Shown: positions 15,568 to 21,720 of the stretch, piece after piece
How the letters are laid out: every line of letters begins with the position of its first letter
How positions within the stretch are numbered: the stretch's first letter is position 1
NCBI GenBank assembly: GCA_052389755.1
Contig: JBQTHP010000025.1
Location: forward strand, 1 to 43,325
DNA: 43,325 nt
From: JBQTHP01 sp052389755
GTDB taxonomy: Bacteria; Pseudomonadota; Gammaproteobacteria; Steroidobacterales; Steroidobacteraceae
Direction of reading: 5' to 3'
Notes under the pieces: generated by a model
What the model was told of the DNA's origin: nothing
What the model saw: the letters and a program-made list of their open reading frames with translations, nothing else
Databases searched by the model: none
Translations under genes and position numbers: made by a program

Positions 15568-16164
15568 GTGCCGACCGTAAACTCCGCGCGGCGCGAATTG
15601 CGAGCCTCTCTGCGCAAGCGCCGCCGCTCGGTGTCGCCGGAAGAGCGGCTCGCCGCGGCCCGGAAGGTGGCATCGCACGTCGATCACGCATTTCCGCTGC
15701 GCGCAGGGCGACGGATCGCGCTCTACTCGCCGCTCGACGATGAGCTCGATACCACTCCGCTGCTGTCACTGGCGCGCGAGCGGGGCTGCGAGATCTTTCT
15801 GCCCCGGATCGACGACTATCGGGCGAACCGCATGTCCTTCCATCGCGAGACCGCGACGCTCACGCGCAATCGTTTCGGGATTTCCGAACCGGACGCGGGT
15901 GAGTCGCTAGGCTCGCGCTGGTTCGACATCGTGTTCGTCCCGCTCGTCGCCTTCGACACGCGCGGCATGCGGCTCGGCATGGGCGCGGGGTTCTACGATC
16001 GCGCCCTCGCGTGGCGGCGCACGCGCACCGCGTGGCGCGGACCGCGCCTCATCGGCCTCGCCTATGCGTTTCAGCAGCTGCCGTCGATCGCCGCCGCGCC
16101 GCATGACGTGCGCCTCGACGCCGTAGTGACCCAGCAGGGAGTGATCCGATGCAGCATTGGTTGA
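15568..16164 (+). CDS. fau: 5-formyltetrahydrofolate cyclo-ligase
   Basis: A protein of 198 residues that converts 5-formyl-THF to 5,10-methenyl-THF with ATP, salvaging the folate that inhibits one-carbon enzymes, including those using THF with GcvT and GlyA. The family motifs are the basic N-terminal RRELRASLRKRRRSVS and the nucleotide/folate-binding GMRLGMGAGFYDRAL. I start at GTG 15568, which has AGGAT about seven bases upstream. The longer upstream frame lies within 6S RNA and is not conserved. The 3' end overlaps the EVE-domain gene by 16 bases. Confidence 0.92.
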   Translation: MPTVNSARRELRASLRKRRRSVSPEERLAAARKVASHVDHAFPLRAGRRIALYSPLDDELDTTPLLSLARERGCEIFLPRIDDYRANRMSFHRETATLTRNRFGISEPDAGESLGSRWFDIVFVPLVAFDTRGMRLGMGAGFYDRALAWRRTRTAWRGPRLIGLAYAFQQLPSIAAAPHDVRLDAVVTQQGVIRCSIG

Positions 16165-16613
16165 TGAAAACGGAGCCGGCAAGCTTCTCGATCGACGATC
16201 TTGCAGCCTCCGCGGGCCAGAAAACCGCATGGGACGGCGTGCGCAACTACCAGGCGCGAAACATGTTGCGCGATCAGATGCGCGCCGGCGATCAGGTGTT
16301 CGTCTATCACTCGAGCTGCGACGTTCCAGGCATCGCCGGCATCGCCGAGGTGGCCGCTCAGGGTTACCCCGATCACACTGCCTTCGATCGCAAGCATCAC
16401 CACTACGATCCCGAGAGCGATCCGAAGGACCCGCGCTGGTTCATGGTCGATGTGAAGTTGAAGAGACGCTTGAAACGCGTGATCACGCTCGATGAGCTGC
16501 GCGCGCATGCGAAGAAAGAGCTGAAGGGCATGGTGCTGCTGCGTCCGGGCAATCGGCTGTCGGTGATGCCGGTCGAGCCAGCACACTTCCGGTTCATTCT
16601 CTCGCTCGAGTGA
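16149..16613 (+). CDS. EVE domain-containing protein
   Basis: A 154-residue protein consisting of a single EVE (PUA-like) domain, recognised by the opening HWLMKTEPASFSIDDL, TAWDGVRNYQARNML, DQVFVYHSS and DPRWFMVDVKL. The family is related to YTH/PUA folds and to human thymocyte nuclear protein THYN1; members are thought to bind modified bases, but the bacterial stand-alone forms have no established reaction. It overlaps the end of fau, so it is probably cotranscribed. The next feature downstream is the tiny lysine-rich ORF, with its own promoter. Confidence 0.93.
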   Translation: MQHWLMKTEPASFSIDDLAASAGQKTAWDGVRNYQARNMLRDQMRAGDQVFVYHSSCDVPGIAGIAEVAAQGYPDHTAFDRKHHHYDPESDPKDPRWFMVDVKLKRRLKRVITLDELRAHAKKELKGMVLLRPGNRLSVMPVEPAHFRFILSLE

Positions 16614-16637
16614 TGCGCTCATGCGAGGCGTGCCCGC

Positions 16638-16665
16638 TTGTAATTCGAAAACGCGTGCGTATACT
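16638..16665 (+). promoter_or_regulatory. promoter of the lysine-rich mini-gene
   Basis: TTGTAA (16638-16643), a 16-base spacer and TATACT (16660-16665) form a good sigma70-type promoter. Transcription would start near 16672, giving a 5' leader of about 30 bases before the ATG at 16702. Confidence 0.65.
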
Positions 16666-16701
16666 CCGACCTCGGACTAACCCGACAACTGGAGAGCCAA
16701 C

Positions 16702-16752
16702 ATGGCGAAGGGTAAGAAGAAGGCCAAGAAGAAAGCAGCGAAGAAGAAATAG
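16702..16752 (+). CDS. 16-residue lysine-rich mini-protein
   Basis: The ORF encodes MAKGKKKAKKKAAKKK: ten Lys, four Ala, one Gly and the initiator Met. It is small but has all the parts of an expressed gene: a promoter (TTGTAA-16-TATACT), GGAG seven bases before the ATG, a proper stop, and two strong perfect hairpins immediately downstream. The composition resembles the basic tails of histone H1-like/AlgP-type or ribosome-associated proteins, so nucleic-acid binding is a reasonable guess, but I do not recognise a family. The transcript (about 170-180 nt) could also be a regulatory RNA carrying the ORF by chance. It sits between the EVE-domain gene and rpiA. Confidence 0.6.
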   Translation: MAKGKKKAKKKAAKKK

Positions 16753-16763
16753 GCCTTGAATCT

Positions 16764-16793
16764 CGGCGAGCGTGACTCGCGTCACGCTCGCCG
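16764..16793 (+). terminator. perfect 13-bp hairpin after the lysine-rich mini-gene
   Basis: CGGCGAGCGTGAC (16764-16776) and GTCACGCTCGCCG (16781-16793) are perfect complements around a TCGC loop. It begins 11 bases after the stop codon. No T-run follows, so it may protect the 3' end or cooperate with the next hairpin. Confidence 0.55.
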
Positions 16794-16804
16794 AATCGAA
16801 TCCC

Positions 16805-16843
16805 AAACGACAGTGCCCGCGAAAGCGGGCACTGTCGTTTCTA
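16805..16843. terminator. 16-bp perfect hairpin with GAAA tetraloop, likely terminator
   Basis: AAACGACAGTGCCCGC (16805-16820) and GCGGGCACTGTCGTTT (16825-16840) pair perfectly around a GAAA tetraloop and end in TTT followed by CT. The flanking A and T runs make it usable from either strand. It separates the lysine-rich mini-gene from rpiA, whose ATG lies about 28 bases further on. Confidence 0.75.
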
Positions 16844-16868
16844 CCCTTGGAAACAGCCTGAAAACCGC

Positions 16869-17528
16869 ATGAAAACGTCGAGCGATGCGAAGAAGCGAAG
16901 TGCTGCGGCGGCCGCTCTCGCCTGGCTGCGTGAGGGGATGAGGCTCGGCATCGGCACCGGGTCGACCGTCAATCACTTCATCGATGCTCTGGCCGCGCAC
17001 CGTGCGCGATTGAGCGCGGTCGTGTCGAGCTCGGACGCCTCGAGCGCGCGATTGCGCGCGGTGGGCATCGAACCCAGGGACCTCAACGATGCGGGCGAGC
17101 TCGATCTCTACGTGGACGGTGCGGATGAGGCCACGCGCCTCCGCCACCTCGTGAAGGGAGGGGGCGGCGCGCTCACTCGCGAGAAGATCGCGGCCGCGGC
17201 ATCACGACAGTTCGTGTGCATCGTCGATGATGCGAAGCTGGTCGAGCGTCTCGGCCGCTTTCCGCTGCCGATCGAAGTGATCCCGATGGCGCGGATGTCC
17301 GTGTCGCGCGCGATGGCGCGTTTCGGCGGTCGAGCCGTCCTGCGACAGGGGTTCATCACGGACAACGGGAATCAGATACTCGACGTGCATGGGCTCGCGA
17401 TCGACGACCCGGCGGGACTCGAGCGCGAGGTGAATCAGATCCCGGGGGTGGTGACCGTCGGCTTGTTCGCGTTGCGGCCGGCGGATGTGCTGATCGTCGG
17501 GACCGACAAGGGCGCGATCGAAATCTAG
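16869..17528 (+). CDS. rpiA: ribose-5-phosphate isomerase A
   Basis: A 219-residue enzyme interconverting ribose 5-phosphate and ribulose 5-phosphate in the non-oxidative pentose phosphate pathway. Family signatures are GIGTGSTVNHFIDAL near residues 27-41, the catalytic DLYVDGADEA, the phosphate-binding KGGGGALTREKI and GFITDNGNQILDVHG. The length equals the E. coli enzyme. It follows the double hairpin region, so it probably has its own promoter within or near it. The partner enzyme rpe is also in the window (about 20.2 kb), though not in the same operon. Confidence 0.97.
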   Translation: MKTSSDAKKRSAAAAALAWLREGMRLGIGTGSTVNHFIDALAAHRARLSAVVSSSDASSARLRAVGIEPRDLNDAGELDLYVDGADEATRLRHLVKGGGGALTREKIAAAASRQFVCIVDDAKLVERLGRFPLPIEVIPMARMSVSRAMARFGGRAVLRQGFITDNGNQILDVHGLAIDDPAGLEREVNQIPGVVTVGLFALRPADVLIVGTDKGAIEI

Positions 17529-17587
17529 GAAAGAACCCTTAAGGCGCGGAGACGCGGGGACTAGGATTGCGAGCCGCCTGGTGGCGA

Positions 17588-17627
17588 GATGTGAAAAGGC
17601 CCACCGATTGGCGGGCCTTCTCACATC
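17588..17627 (-). terminator. terminator of rplM-rpsI-tRNA-Gln transcript
   Basis: On the minus strand a two-part stem lies directly after the tRNA 3' end: GATGTGA/TCACATC outside and AAGGCCC/GGGCCTT inside, followed by TT on the descending arm. It is well placed to end the transcript coming from rplM-rpsI-tRNA. Confidence 0.7.
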
Positions 17628-17701
17628 TGGCTGGGGGACTAGGATTCGAACCTAGATTGATGGAGTCAGAGTCCACTGTCCTACCATTAGACGATCCCCC
17701 A
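17628..17701 (-). tRNA. tRNA-Gln (CTG)
   Basis: A 74-base tRNA on the minus strand with CCA encoded. The acceptor stem is TGGGGGA/TCCCCCA, the D-arm contains TCTAATGGTAGGA, the anticodon stem-loop is GTGGA-CTCTGAC-TCCAT with anticodon CTG, and the T-arm is CTAGG-TTCGAAT-CCTAG. The 5' end is 28 bases after the rpsI stop, so it is probably cotranscribed with the ribosomal protein genes and processed out. Confidence 0.96.
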
Positions 17702-17729
17702 ATCGATCGTCCTGGTCGCCTCCTCCGCC

Positions 17730-18125
17730 TCAACGCTTCGAGTACTGCGGACCGCGACGTGCCTTGCGACGGCCGACCTTCTTGCGCTCGACCTCGCGCG
17801 CATCGCGCGTGACGAAGCCGGCGGCGCGCAGCGGCTTGCGCAGGTTGTCGTCGTACTCGATGAGCGCGCGCGTGATGCCGTGGCGAATCGCGCCCGCCTG
17901 GCCCGTGATCCCGCCGCCGGCGACATGCACCGAGATGTCGAACTTGCTCGTGAGCTGCACCGCTTCGAGCGGCTGGCGCACGATCATGCGGCCCGTCTCG
18001 CGTCCGAAGAACTCGTCGAGCGGGCGGTCGTTGACCGTGATCCGGCCCGAGCCCGCCTTGATATAGACCCTGGCGGTCGCCGTCTTGCGGCGGCCGGTTC
18101 CGTACTGCTGCTGTGTCGCTGGCAT
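17730..18125 (-). CDS. rpsI: 30S ribosomal protein S9
   Basis: Small-subunit protein S9 (131 residues). It starts with QQYGTGRRKTATARVYIKAG, has VAGGGITGQAGAIRHGI in the middle, and ends KKVGRRKARRGPQYSKR, the invariant basic tail that reaches toward the P-site tRNA. A GAGG ribosome site lies upstream of the ATG. It follows rplM after 14 bases, the universal L13-S9 pair. The longer reading frame through this region upstream is the antisense of other genes. Confidence 0.98.
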   Translation of the reverse strand: MPATQQQYGTGRRKTATARVYIKAGSGRITVNDRPLDEFFGRETGRMIVRQPLEAVQLTSKFDISVHVAGGGITGQAGAIRHGITRALIEYDDNLRKPLRAAGFVTRDAREVERKKVGRRKARRGPQYSKR

Positions 18126-18139
18126 GAAAGAGGACCTCG

Positions 18140-18568
18140 TCAGATTTCGAGCGGCTTCGGCTGCTGCGCCTGGTGCGGATGCGTCGCGCCCGCGAACACG
18201 TGCAGCTTCCGGTACATCCGGCGGCCGAGCGTGTTCTTCGGCAGCATGCCTTTGACGGCGAACCGGATCACTCGCTCGGGGTGCTCGTCGAGGAGCTTCC
18301 CGAGGGCGATCTGCTTGATGCCGCCGATGTGGCCCGTGTGATGGAAATAGAGCTTGTCGCTGAGCTTGCGTCCGGTGACGCGGATCTTCTCCGCGTTCAC
18401 GACGACGATGTGATCGCCCATGTCCACGTGCGGGCTGTAGTCGACCTTGTGCTTGCCCTTCAGACGATGGGCAATCTGCGTCGCAAGCCGGCCCAGCGTC
18501 TTGCCGTCGGCATCGACGAGATACCAGTCGCCCCGGACGGTACCGGGCCTGGCAAAAACCGTAGTCAT
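18140..18568 (-). CDS. rplM: 50S ribosomal protein L13
   Basis: Large-subunit assembly protein L13, 142 residues. Conserved segments are WYLVDADGKTLGRLA, the GKHKVDYSPHVDMGD stretch, HHTGHIGGIKQ and GMLPKNTLGRRMYRKLHVFAG. A GGTGGAGAT ribosome site lies upstream of the ATG. The roughly 140 bases between rplM and coq7 carry the divergent regulatory region; I did not recognise a defined L13 leader structure there. Confidence 0.98.
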   Translation of the reverse strand: MTTVFARPGTVRGDWYLVDADGKTLGRLATQIAHRLKGKHKVDYSPHVDMGDHIVVVNAEKIRVTGRKLSDKLYFHHTGHIGGIKQIALGKLLDEHPERVIRFAVKGMLPKNTLGRRMYRKLHVFAGATHPHQAQQPKPLEI

Positions 18569-18699
18569 CGGTACTGATCTCCACCCGCGGGATGCGCCTT
18601 CCGCGGGCGCTGGCGGGCCTCAAAAAAGGCCGCGAAGTGTACTGGAATGGCCTTGGGTTTTGCAAAGCGGGCGGCCCGCGGCCGCCGAACGCACGCATC

Positions 18700-18705
18700 T
18701 ATAAT
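18700..18705 (+). promoter_or_regulatory. consensus -10 box before coq7
   Basis: A perfect TATAAT at 18700-18705 ends six bases before the GTG start of coq7 at 18712. I see no convincing -35 at the normal distance. If used, transcription would start at the GTG itself. Confidence 0.5.
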
Positions 18706-18711
18706 GAGCCC

Positions 18712-19344
18712 GTGGCAGGCCCCTCGCCCCTCGACGCCATCCTGAGCGCAGCGGATCGCGCCCTGCGATCGGTATTTGCCCCCGCGGCGGGTTCGCGAGC
18801 CGTACCGGCGGGTACCCCTGAGCGTGAGCTGAGCGACGGCGATCGTCGGCAGGCGGCAGCGCTCATGCGGGTGAATCATGCGGGCGAGGTGGCGGCCCAG
18901 GCGCTCTATCATGGCCAGGCGCTGCTCGCGCGCGCGCCCGAGACGCGGGAGTTGCTCCTCGCCGCGGCGCGCGAGGAAGCGGATCACCTCGCGTGGTGCG
19001 AGCAGCGACTCGCCGAGCTCGATTCCCGACCGAGCCTGTTGAATCCGCTGTGGTACGCGGGCTCGTTCGCCATCGGCACCTTGGCCGCGGCCTTCGGCGA
19101 TCGCATGAGCCTGGGCTTCGTTGCGGAGACCGAACGTCAGGTCGAGGGACACCTCCACGAGCATCTCGGCCGCCTCCCCGGCGACGATGACCGCAGTCGC
19201 GCGATACTCGAAGCGATGCAAGCGGACGAGGTCGCTCACCGCAGCAGGGCGCAGGCCGCTGGCGCACAATCCCTGCCGTGGCCGATCGGCGAGCTGATGC
19301 GCGGCACCGCGCGCGTCATGACGCGCACGGCGTACTGGATCTGA
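18712..19344 (+). CDS. coq7: 2-polyprenyl-3-methyl-6-methoxy-1,4-benzoquinone monooxygenase
   Basis: A di-iron hydroxylase of the Coq7/UbiF-replacing family, 210 residues, which performs the C6 hydroxylation in ubiquinone synthesis. Iron ligands are in VNHAGEVAAQALYHGQ, REEADHLAWCEQRL, ETERQVEGHLHEHL and ADEVAHRS (E..ExxH pattern twice). It explains why only two flavin hydroxylases (UbiH, UbiI) are seen at 10-12.8 kb. The GTG at 18712 is the best start: it precedes the usual family opening (LDAILSAADRALRSVF) and lies just after a perfect TATAAT. No Shine-Dalgarno sequence is evident. The gene is divergent from rplM. Confidence 0.94.
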   Translation: MAGPSPLDAILSAADRALRSVFAPAAGSRAVPAGTPERELSDGDRRQAAALMRVNHAGEVAAQALYHGQALLARAPETRELLLAAAREEADHLAWCEQRLAELDSRPSLLNPLWYAGSFAIGTLAAAFGDRMSLGFVAETERQVEGHLHEHLGRLPGDDDRSRAILEAMQADEVAHRSRAQAAGAQSLPWPIGELMRGTARVMTRTAYWI

Positions 19345-19420
19345 CGGCTTTTCTCTTGCAGTTCTGGGGGCTTATGTCTAAATACGCGCCAATGGGCGCT
19401 CACGCGCACCTGGGGGGCAG

Positions 19421-20167
19421 ATGGGTATGGAAGAAAACGTCAAGCCGCTGAGCGACATCCCGGCGATCAATCGATTTCTGAGTTACTGCCGGATTCGCAC
19501 AGTCCCGTCGAAGACCGTCGTGATTCACGCAGGCGATCTGCCCGACGTTCTCTACTACATCATCGGCGGTTCGGTCGAAGTGATGATCGAGGACGAGGAA
19601 GGCAACGAGATGGTGCTGGCCTATCTCAACAAGGGCCAGTTCTTCGGCGAGATGGGCTTGTTCTACGAGCAGCCGACGAGGAGCGCCTGGGTGCGCACGC
19701 GCAATCAGTGCGAGCTCGCGGAGATGACCTACCCGCGTTTCCGCCAGATCGCCGCCGAAAGCCCCGGCCTCATCTTCGAGCTCGCGACGCAGCTCGCCAC
19801 GCGCCTGGATCGCACCAATCGCAAGCTCGGCGACCTCGCCTTCGTAGACGTCACGGGCCGCGTCGCGCACGCGATCATGGACCTCTGCGGCGAGCCCGAC
19901 GCGATGACCCACCCCGAGGGCATGCAGATCAAGGTGAGCCGTCAGGAGCTCTCGCGGCTCGTCGGCTGCTCGCGCGAAATGGCTGGTCGCGTGCTGAAAG
20001 TGCTCGAGGAACAGGGCCTGCTCCGGGCGACCGGCAAGACGATCGTCGTCTTCAACGCGCGGCCGAAGATGAAGACCCGTCCCGTGATCGTTCCCGCCAC
20101 CAAGCCCGCGGCGATGAAGACCACGCGCGTGGACGATGACGACGACGATGATGAGGACGAGCACTAG
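19421..20167 (+). CDS. CRP/Vfr-like cAMP-responsive regulator with acidic C-terminal tail
   Basis: A CRP-family regulator of 248 residues, closest by eye to Vfr. The cyclic-nucleotide domain (about residues 20-130) has the phosphate-binding cassette FFGEMGLFYEQPTRSAWV with the Gly-Glu and Arg-Ser pairs that contact cAMP. The DNA-binding domain carries RQELSRLVGCSREMAGRVLK, nearly identical to the Vfr/CRP recognition helix. DLAFVDVTGRVA and DAMTHPEGMQIK also match. Vfr-type proteins end soon after KTIVVF; here about 38 residues follow, Lys/Pro-rich and finishing in a run of ten acidic residues (DDDDDDDEDEH). An ATG at 19427 is an alternative start, better spaced from GGGGGG. The stop overlaps that of rpe (CTAG). 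Confidence 0.93.
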   Translation: MGMEENVKPLSDIPAINRFLSYCRIRTVPSKTVVIHAGDLPDVLYYIIGGSVEVMIEDEEGNEMVLAYLNKGQFFGEMGLFYEQPTRSAWVRTRNQCELAEMTYPRFRQIAAESPGLIFELATQLATRLDRTNRKLGDLAFVDVTGRVAHAIMDLCGEPDAMTHPEGMQIKVSRQELSRLVGCSREMAGRVLKVLEEQGLLRATGKTIVVFNARPKMKTRPVIVPATKPAAMKTTRVDDDDDDDEDEH

Positions 20168-20823
20168 CCGATCGCGGTGCGCATTGCCCTGATGGTCGCT
20201 GCGTAATCCTTACTGCCGAAGATCGCCGACCCCGCGACGAACGTATCCGCGCCGGCCCTGGCGCACGCGGCGATGTTGTCCACCTTGACCCCGCCGTCCA
20301 CCTCGAGCCGAACTTCACGCCCTGATTGAGCGATGCGCTTGCGCACGTCCGCGAGCTTGCGCAGCGCGCCGGGAATGAACTTCTGGCCGGCGAATCCCGG
20401 ATTCACCGACATGATGAGCACCAGGTCGAGCTTCTCGAGCGTGAAATCGAGCCAGTCGAGCGGCGTTGCCGGATTGAACACGAGCCCTGGACGGCAACCG
20501 TGCTCGCGGATCAGCTCGATCGTGCGGTCGACGTGCTCGCTCGCTTCGGGGTGGAAAGTGATGAACGTAGCACCCGCCGCTGCAAAGTCGGGAACGATGC
20601 GATCGACCGGGCGCACCATGAGATGCACGTCGATCGGGGCTTCGATGCCGTGCTTGCGCAACGCCTCGCAGACGAGCGGCCCGATGGTGAGATTCGGCAC
20701 GTAGTGGTTGTCCATGACGTCGAAGTGCACGACGTCGGCCCCCGCCGCGAGCACCGCGCGCACCTCCTCCCCGAGCCGCGCAAAGTCGGCGGAGAGGATG
20801 GAGGGGGCGATCCACGGTGGCAT
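20164..20823 (-). CDS. rpe: ribulose-phosphate 3-epimerase
   Basis: A TIM-barrel epimerase of 219 residues interconverting ribulose 5-phosphate and xylulose 5-phosphate. It starts APSILSADFARLGEEV, with the metal/catalytic HFDVMDNHYVPNLTIGP, IDVHLMV, MSVNPGFAGQKFIP and LEVDGGVK signatures. The ATG at 20823 is chosen because the frame upstream (to 20871) lies in repeat and hairpin sequence without similarity. It converges on the crp-like gene with the two stop codons sharing CTAG, leaving no room for a terminator between them. Confidence 0.96.
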   Translation of the reverse strand: MPPWIAPSILSADFARLGEEVRAVLAAGADVVHFDVMDNHYVPNLTIGPLVCEALRKHGIEAPIDVHLMVRPVDRIVPDFAAAGATFITFHPEASEHVDRTIELIREHGCRPGLVFNPATPLDWLDFTLEKLDLVLIMSVNPGFAGQKFIPGALRKLADVRKRIAQSGREVRLEVDGGVKVDNIAACARAGADTFVAGSAIFGSKDYAATIRAMRTAIG

Positions 20824-20829
20824 GGCGCT

Positions 20830-20908
20830 CAGCAGCTTACAGCCTAAGGCTGTAGGCGCGCACGAGCTCATCCGCGAGCGGCGCCCCGGCGCTCGCGGAT
20901 GAGCTCGT
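20830..20908. repeat. two inverted repeats between djlA and rpe
   Basis: A 19-base perfect inverted repeat has arms ACGAGCTCATCCGCGAGCG (20862-20880) and its complement (20890-20908) around a nine-base loop; it contains the last codons and stop of djlA. A second small palindrome, TACAGCCtaaGGCTGTA (about 20838-20854), follows on the djlA side of rpe. On the minus strand these would be stems between djlA and rpe. The TACAGCC unit is the same heptad found at other gene ends in this window. Confidence 0.75.
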
Positions 20909-21674
20909 ACGCTTCGATGATCTGCTGCGTGCGCTCTTTGGCGTGCTCGAGCATGGATTCCGGAAGACCGTTCGCCTTGAGCTTGTCGGGATGGTGACGG
21001 CTCAGCTGGCGCCTGTAGGCCTTCGAGAGCTCCTCATCGCTCGCCGTGGGGTTCGCGCCGAGCACGCGATAGGCCGCCTCGAGCTGCTCCGCGCGCGCGC
21101 TGCCGGCCGCCCCGCCGCCGCGCGAGAAGCTGCCGCGCCGGATGCGCAGCACGGCCTCCATGTGCGCAAGCTCGAGCGCCGAGACGTCGAGCGCGGCACC
21201 GATCCTCTGCAGCAACCGGCGCGACGGCCCGCCGAGGTCGTTGCCCGCGAGCGCAGCGCGCAGCTGGATCTCGACGAACACGCGCAGCAGATCCGGCCGG
21301 CCGGCGCAGGCTCGACGCAAGGCATCGAGCGATGCACCGAGTGCGAACGAGGGGTGCTTGCCGGCGGTGAAGTGGGCTATCGCCATCTGCACCTGCGACG
21401 CGTCGAGCCGCAGCTCGGCCATGACCGAGCGCGCTGACGCGATCTCGCGTTCGGAGACCCGGCCGTCGGCCTTCGCGACGTGCCCCATGACCTCGAACGC
21501 GGTGCGGAAGAAGCGCTCGCCGATCGCTGCGCCATCGACGCCGGGCGCCCCGGACAATTTGCGCGCCTCGTGCTCGTCGTACTGGTGGCCGAGCAGCACG
21601 CCGATCGCAGCGCCGAAGGGTCCGAATGCCAGCAGGCCGATCGCGCCGCCGACGACTTTGCCGGTCCAGTTCAT
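20868..21674 (-). CDS. djlA: DnaJ-like co-chaperone DjlA
   Basis: A 268-residue membrane-anchored co-chaperone. A glycine-rich N-terminal transmembrane helix (MNWTGKVVGGAIGLLAFG.., residues about 5-28) is followed by a TerB-like helical domain (AKADGRVSEREIASA) and a C-terminal J-domain with the essential HPD (RRQLSRHHPDKLKANGLPE), near residues 215-262. In E. coli DjlA stimulates DnaK and affects capsule signalling. The start at 21674 places the TM segment at the N-terminus as in known DjlA proteins. The C-terminal codons (YELIRERRGAARG) lie within a 19-base inverted repeat. Confidence 0.92.
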   Translation of the reverse strand: MNWTGKVVGGAIGLLAFGPFGAAIGVLLGHQYDEHEARKLSGAPGVDGAAIGERFFRTAFEVMGHVAKADGRVSEREIASARSVMAELRLDASQVQMAIAHFTAGKHPSFALGASLDALRRACAGRPDLLRVFVEIQLRAALAGNDLGGPSRRLLQRIGAALDVSALELAHMEAVLRIRRGSFSRGGGAAGSARAEQLEAAYRVLGANPTASDEELSKAYRRQLSRHHPDKLKANGLPESMLEHAKERTQQIIEAYELIRERRGAARG

Positions 21675-21720
21675 GGGCTTGATATAGTAGCAACGCCCGC
21701 CCGCTGACCAGCCCGATTCC

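Noticed and set aside
16702..16752. Lysine-rich ORF as the end of a longer histone-like gene
   Set aside because: The upstream sequence holds a promoter and ribosome site and no in-frame extension with similar composition, so it is treated as a separate mini-gene.
18569..18711. Ribosomal protein L13 leader RNA
   Set aside because: The region upstream of rplM is GC-rich and could fold, but I could not match it to a known L13 leader structure.
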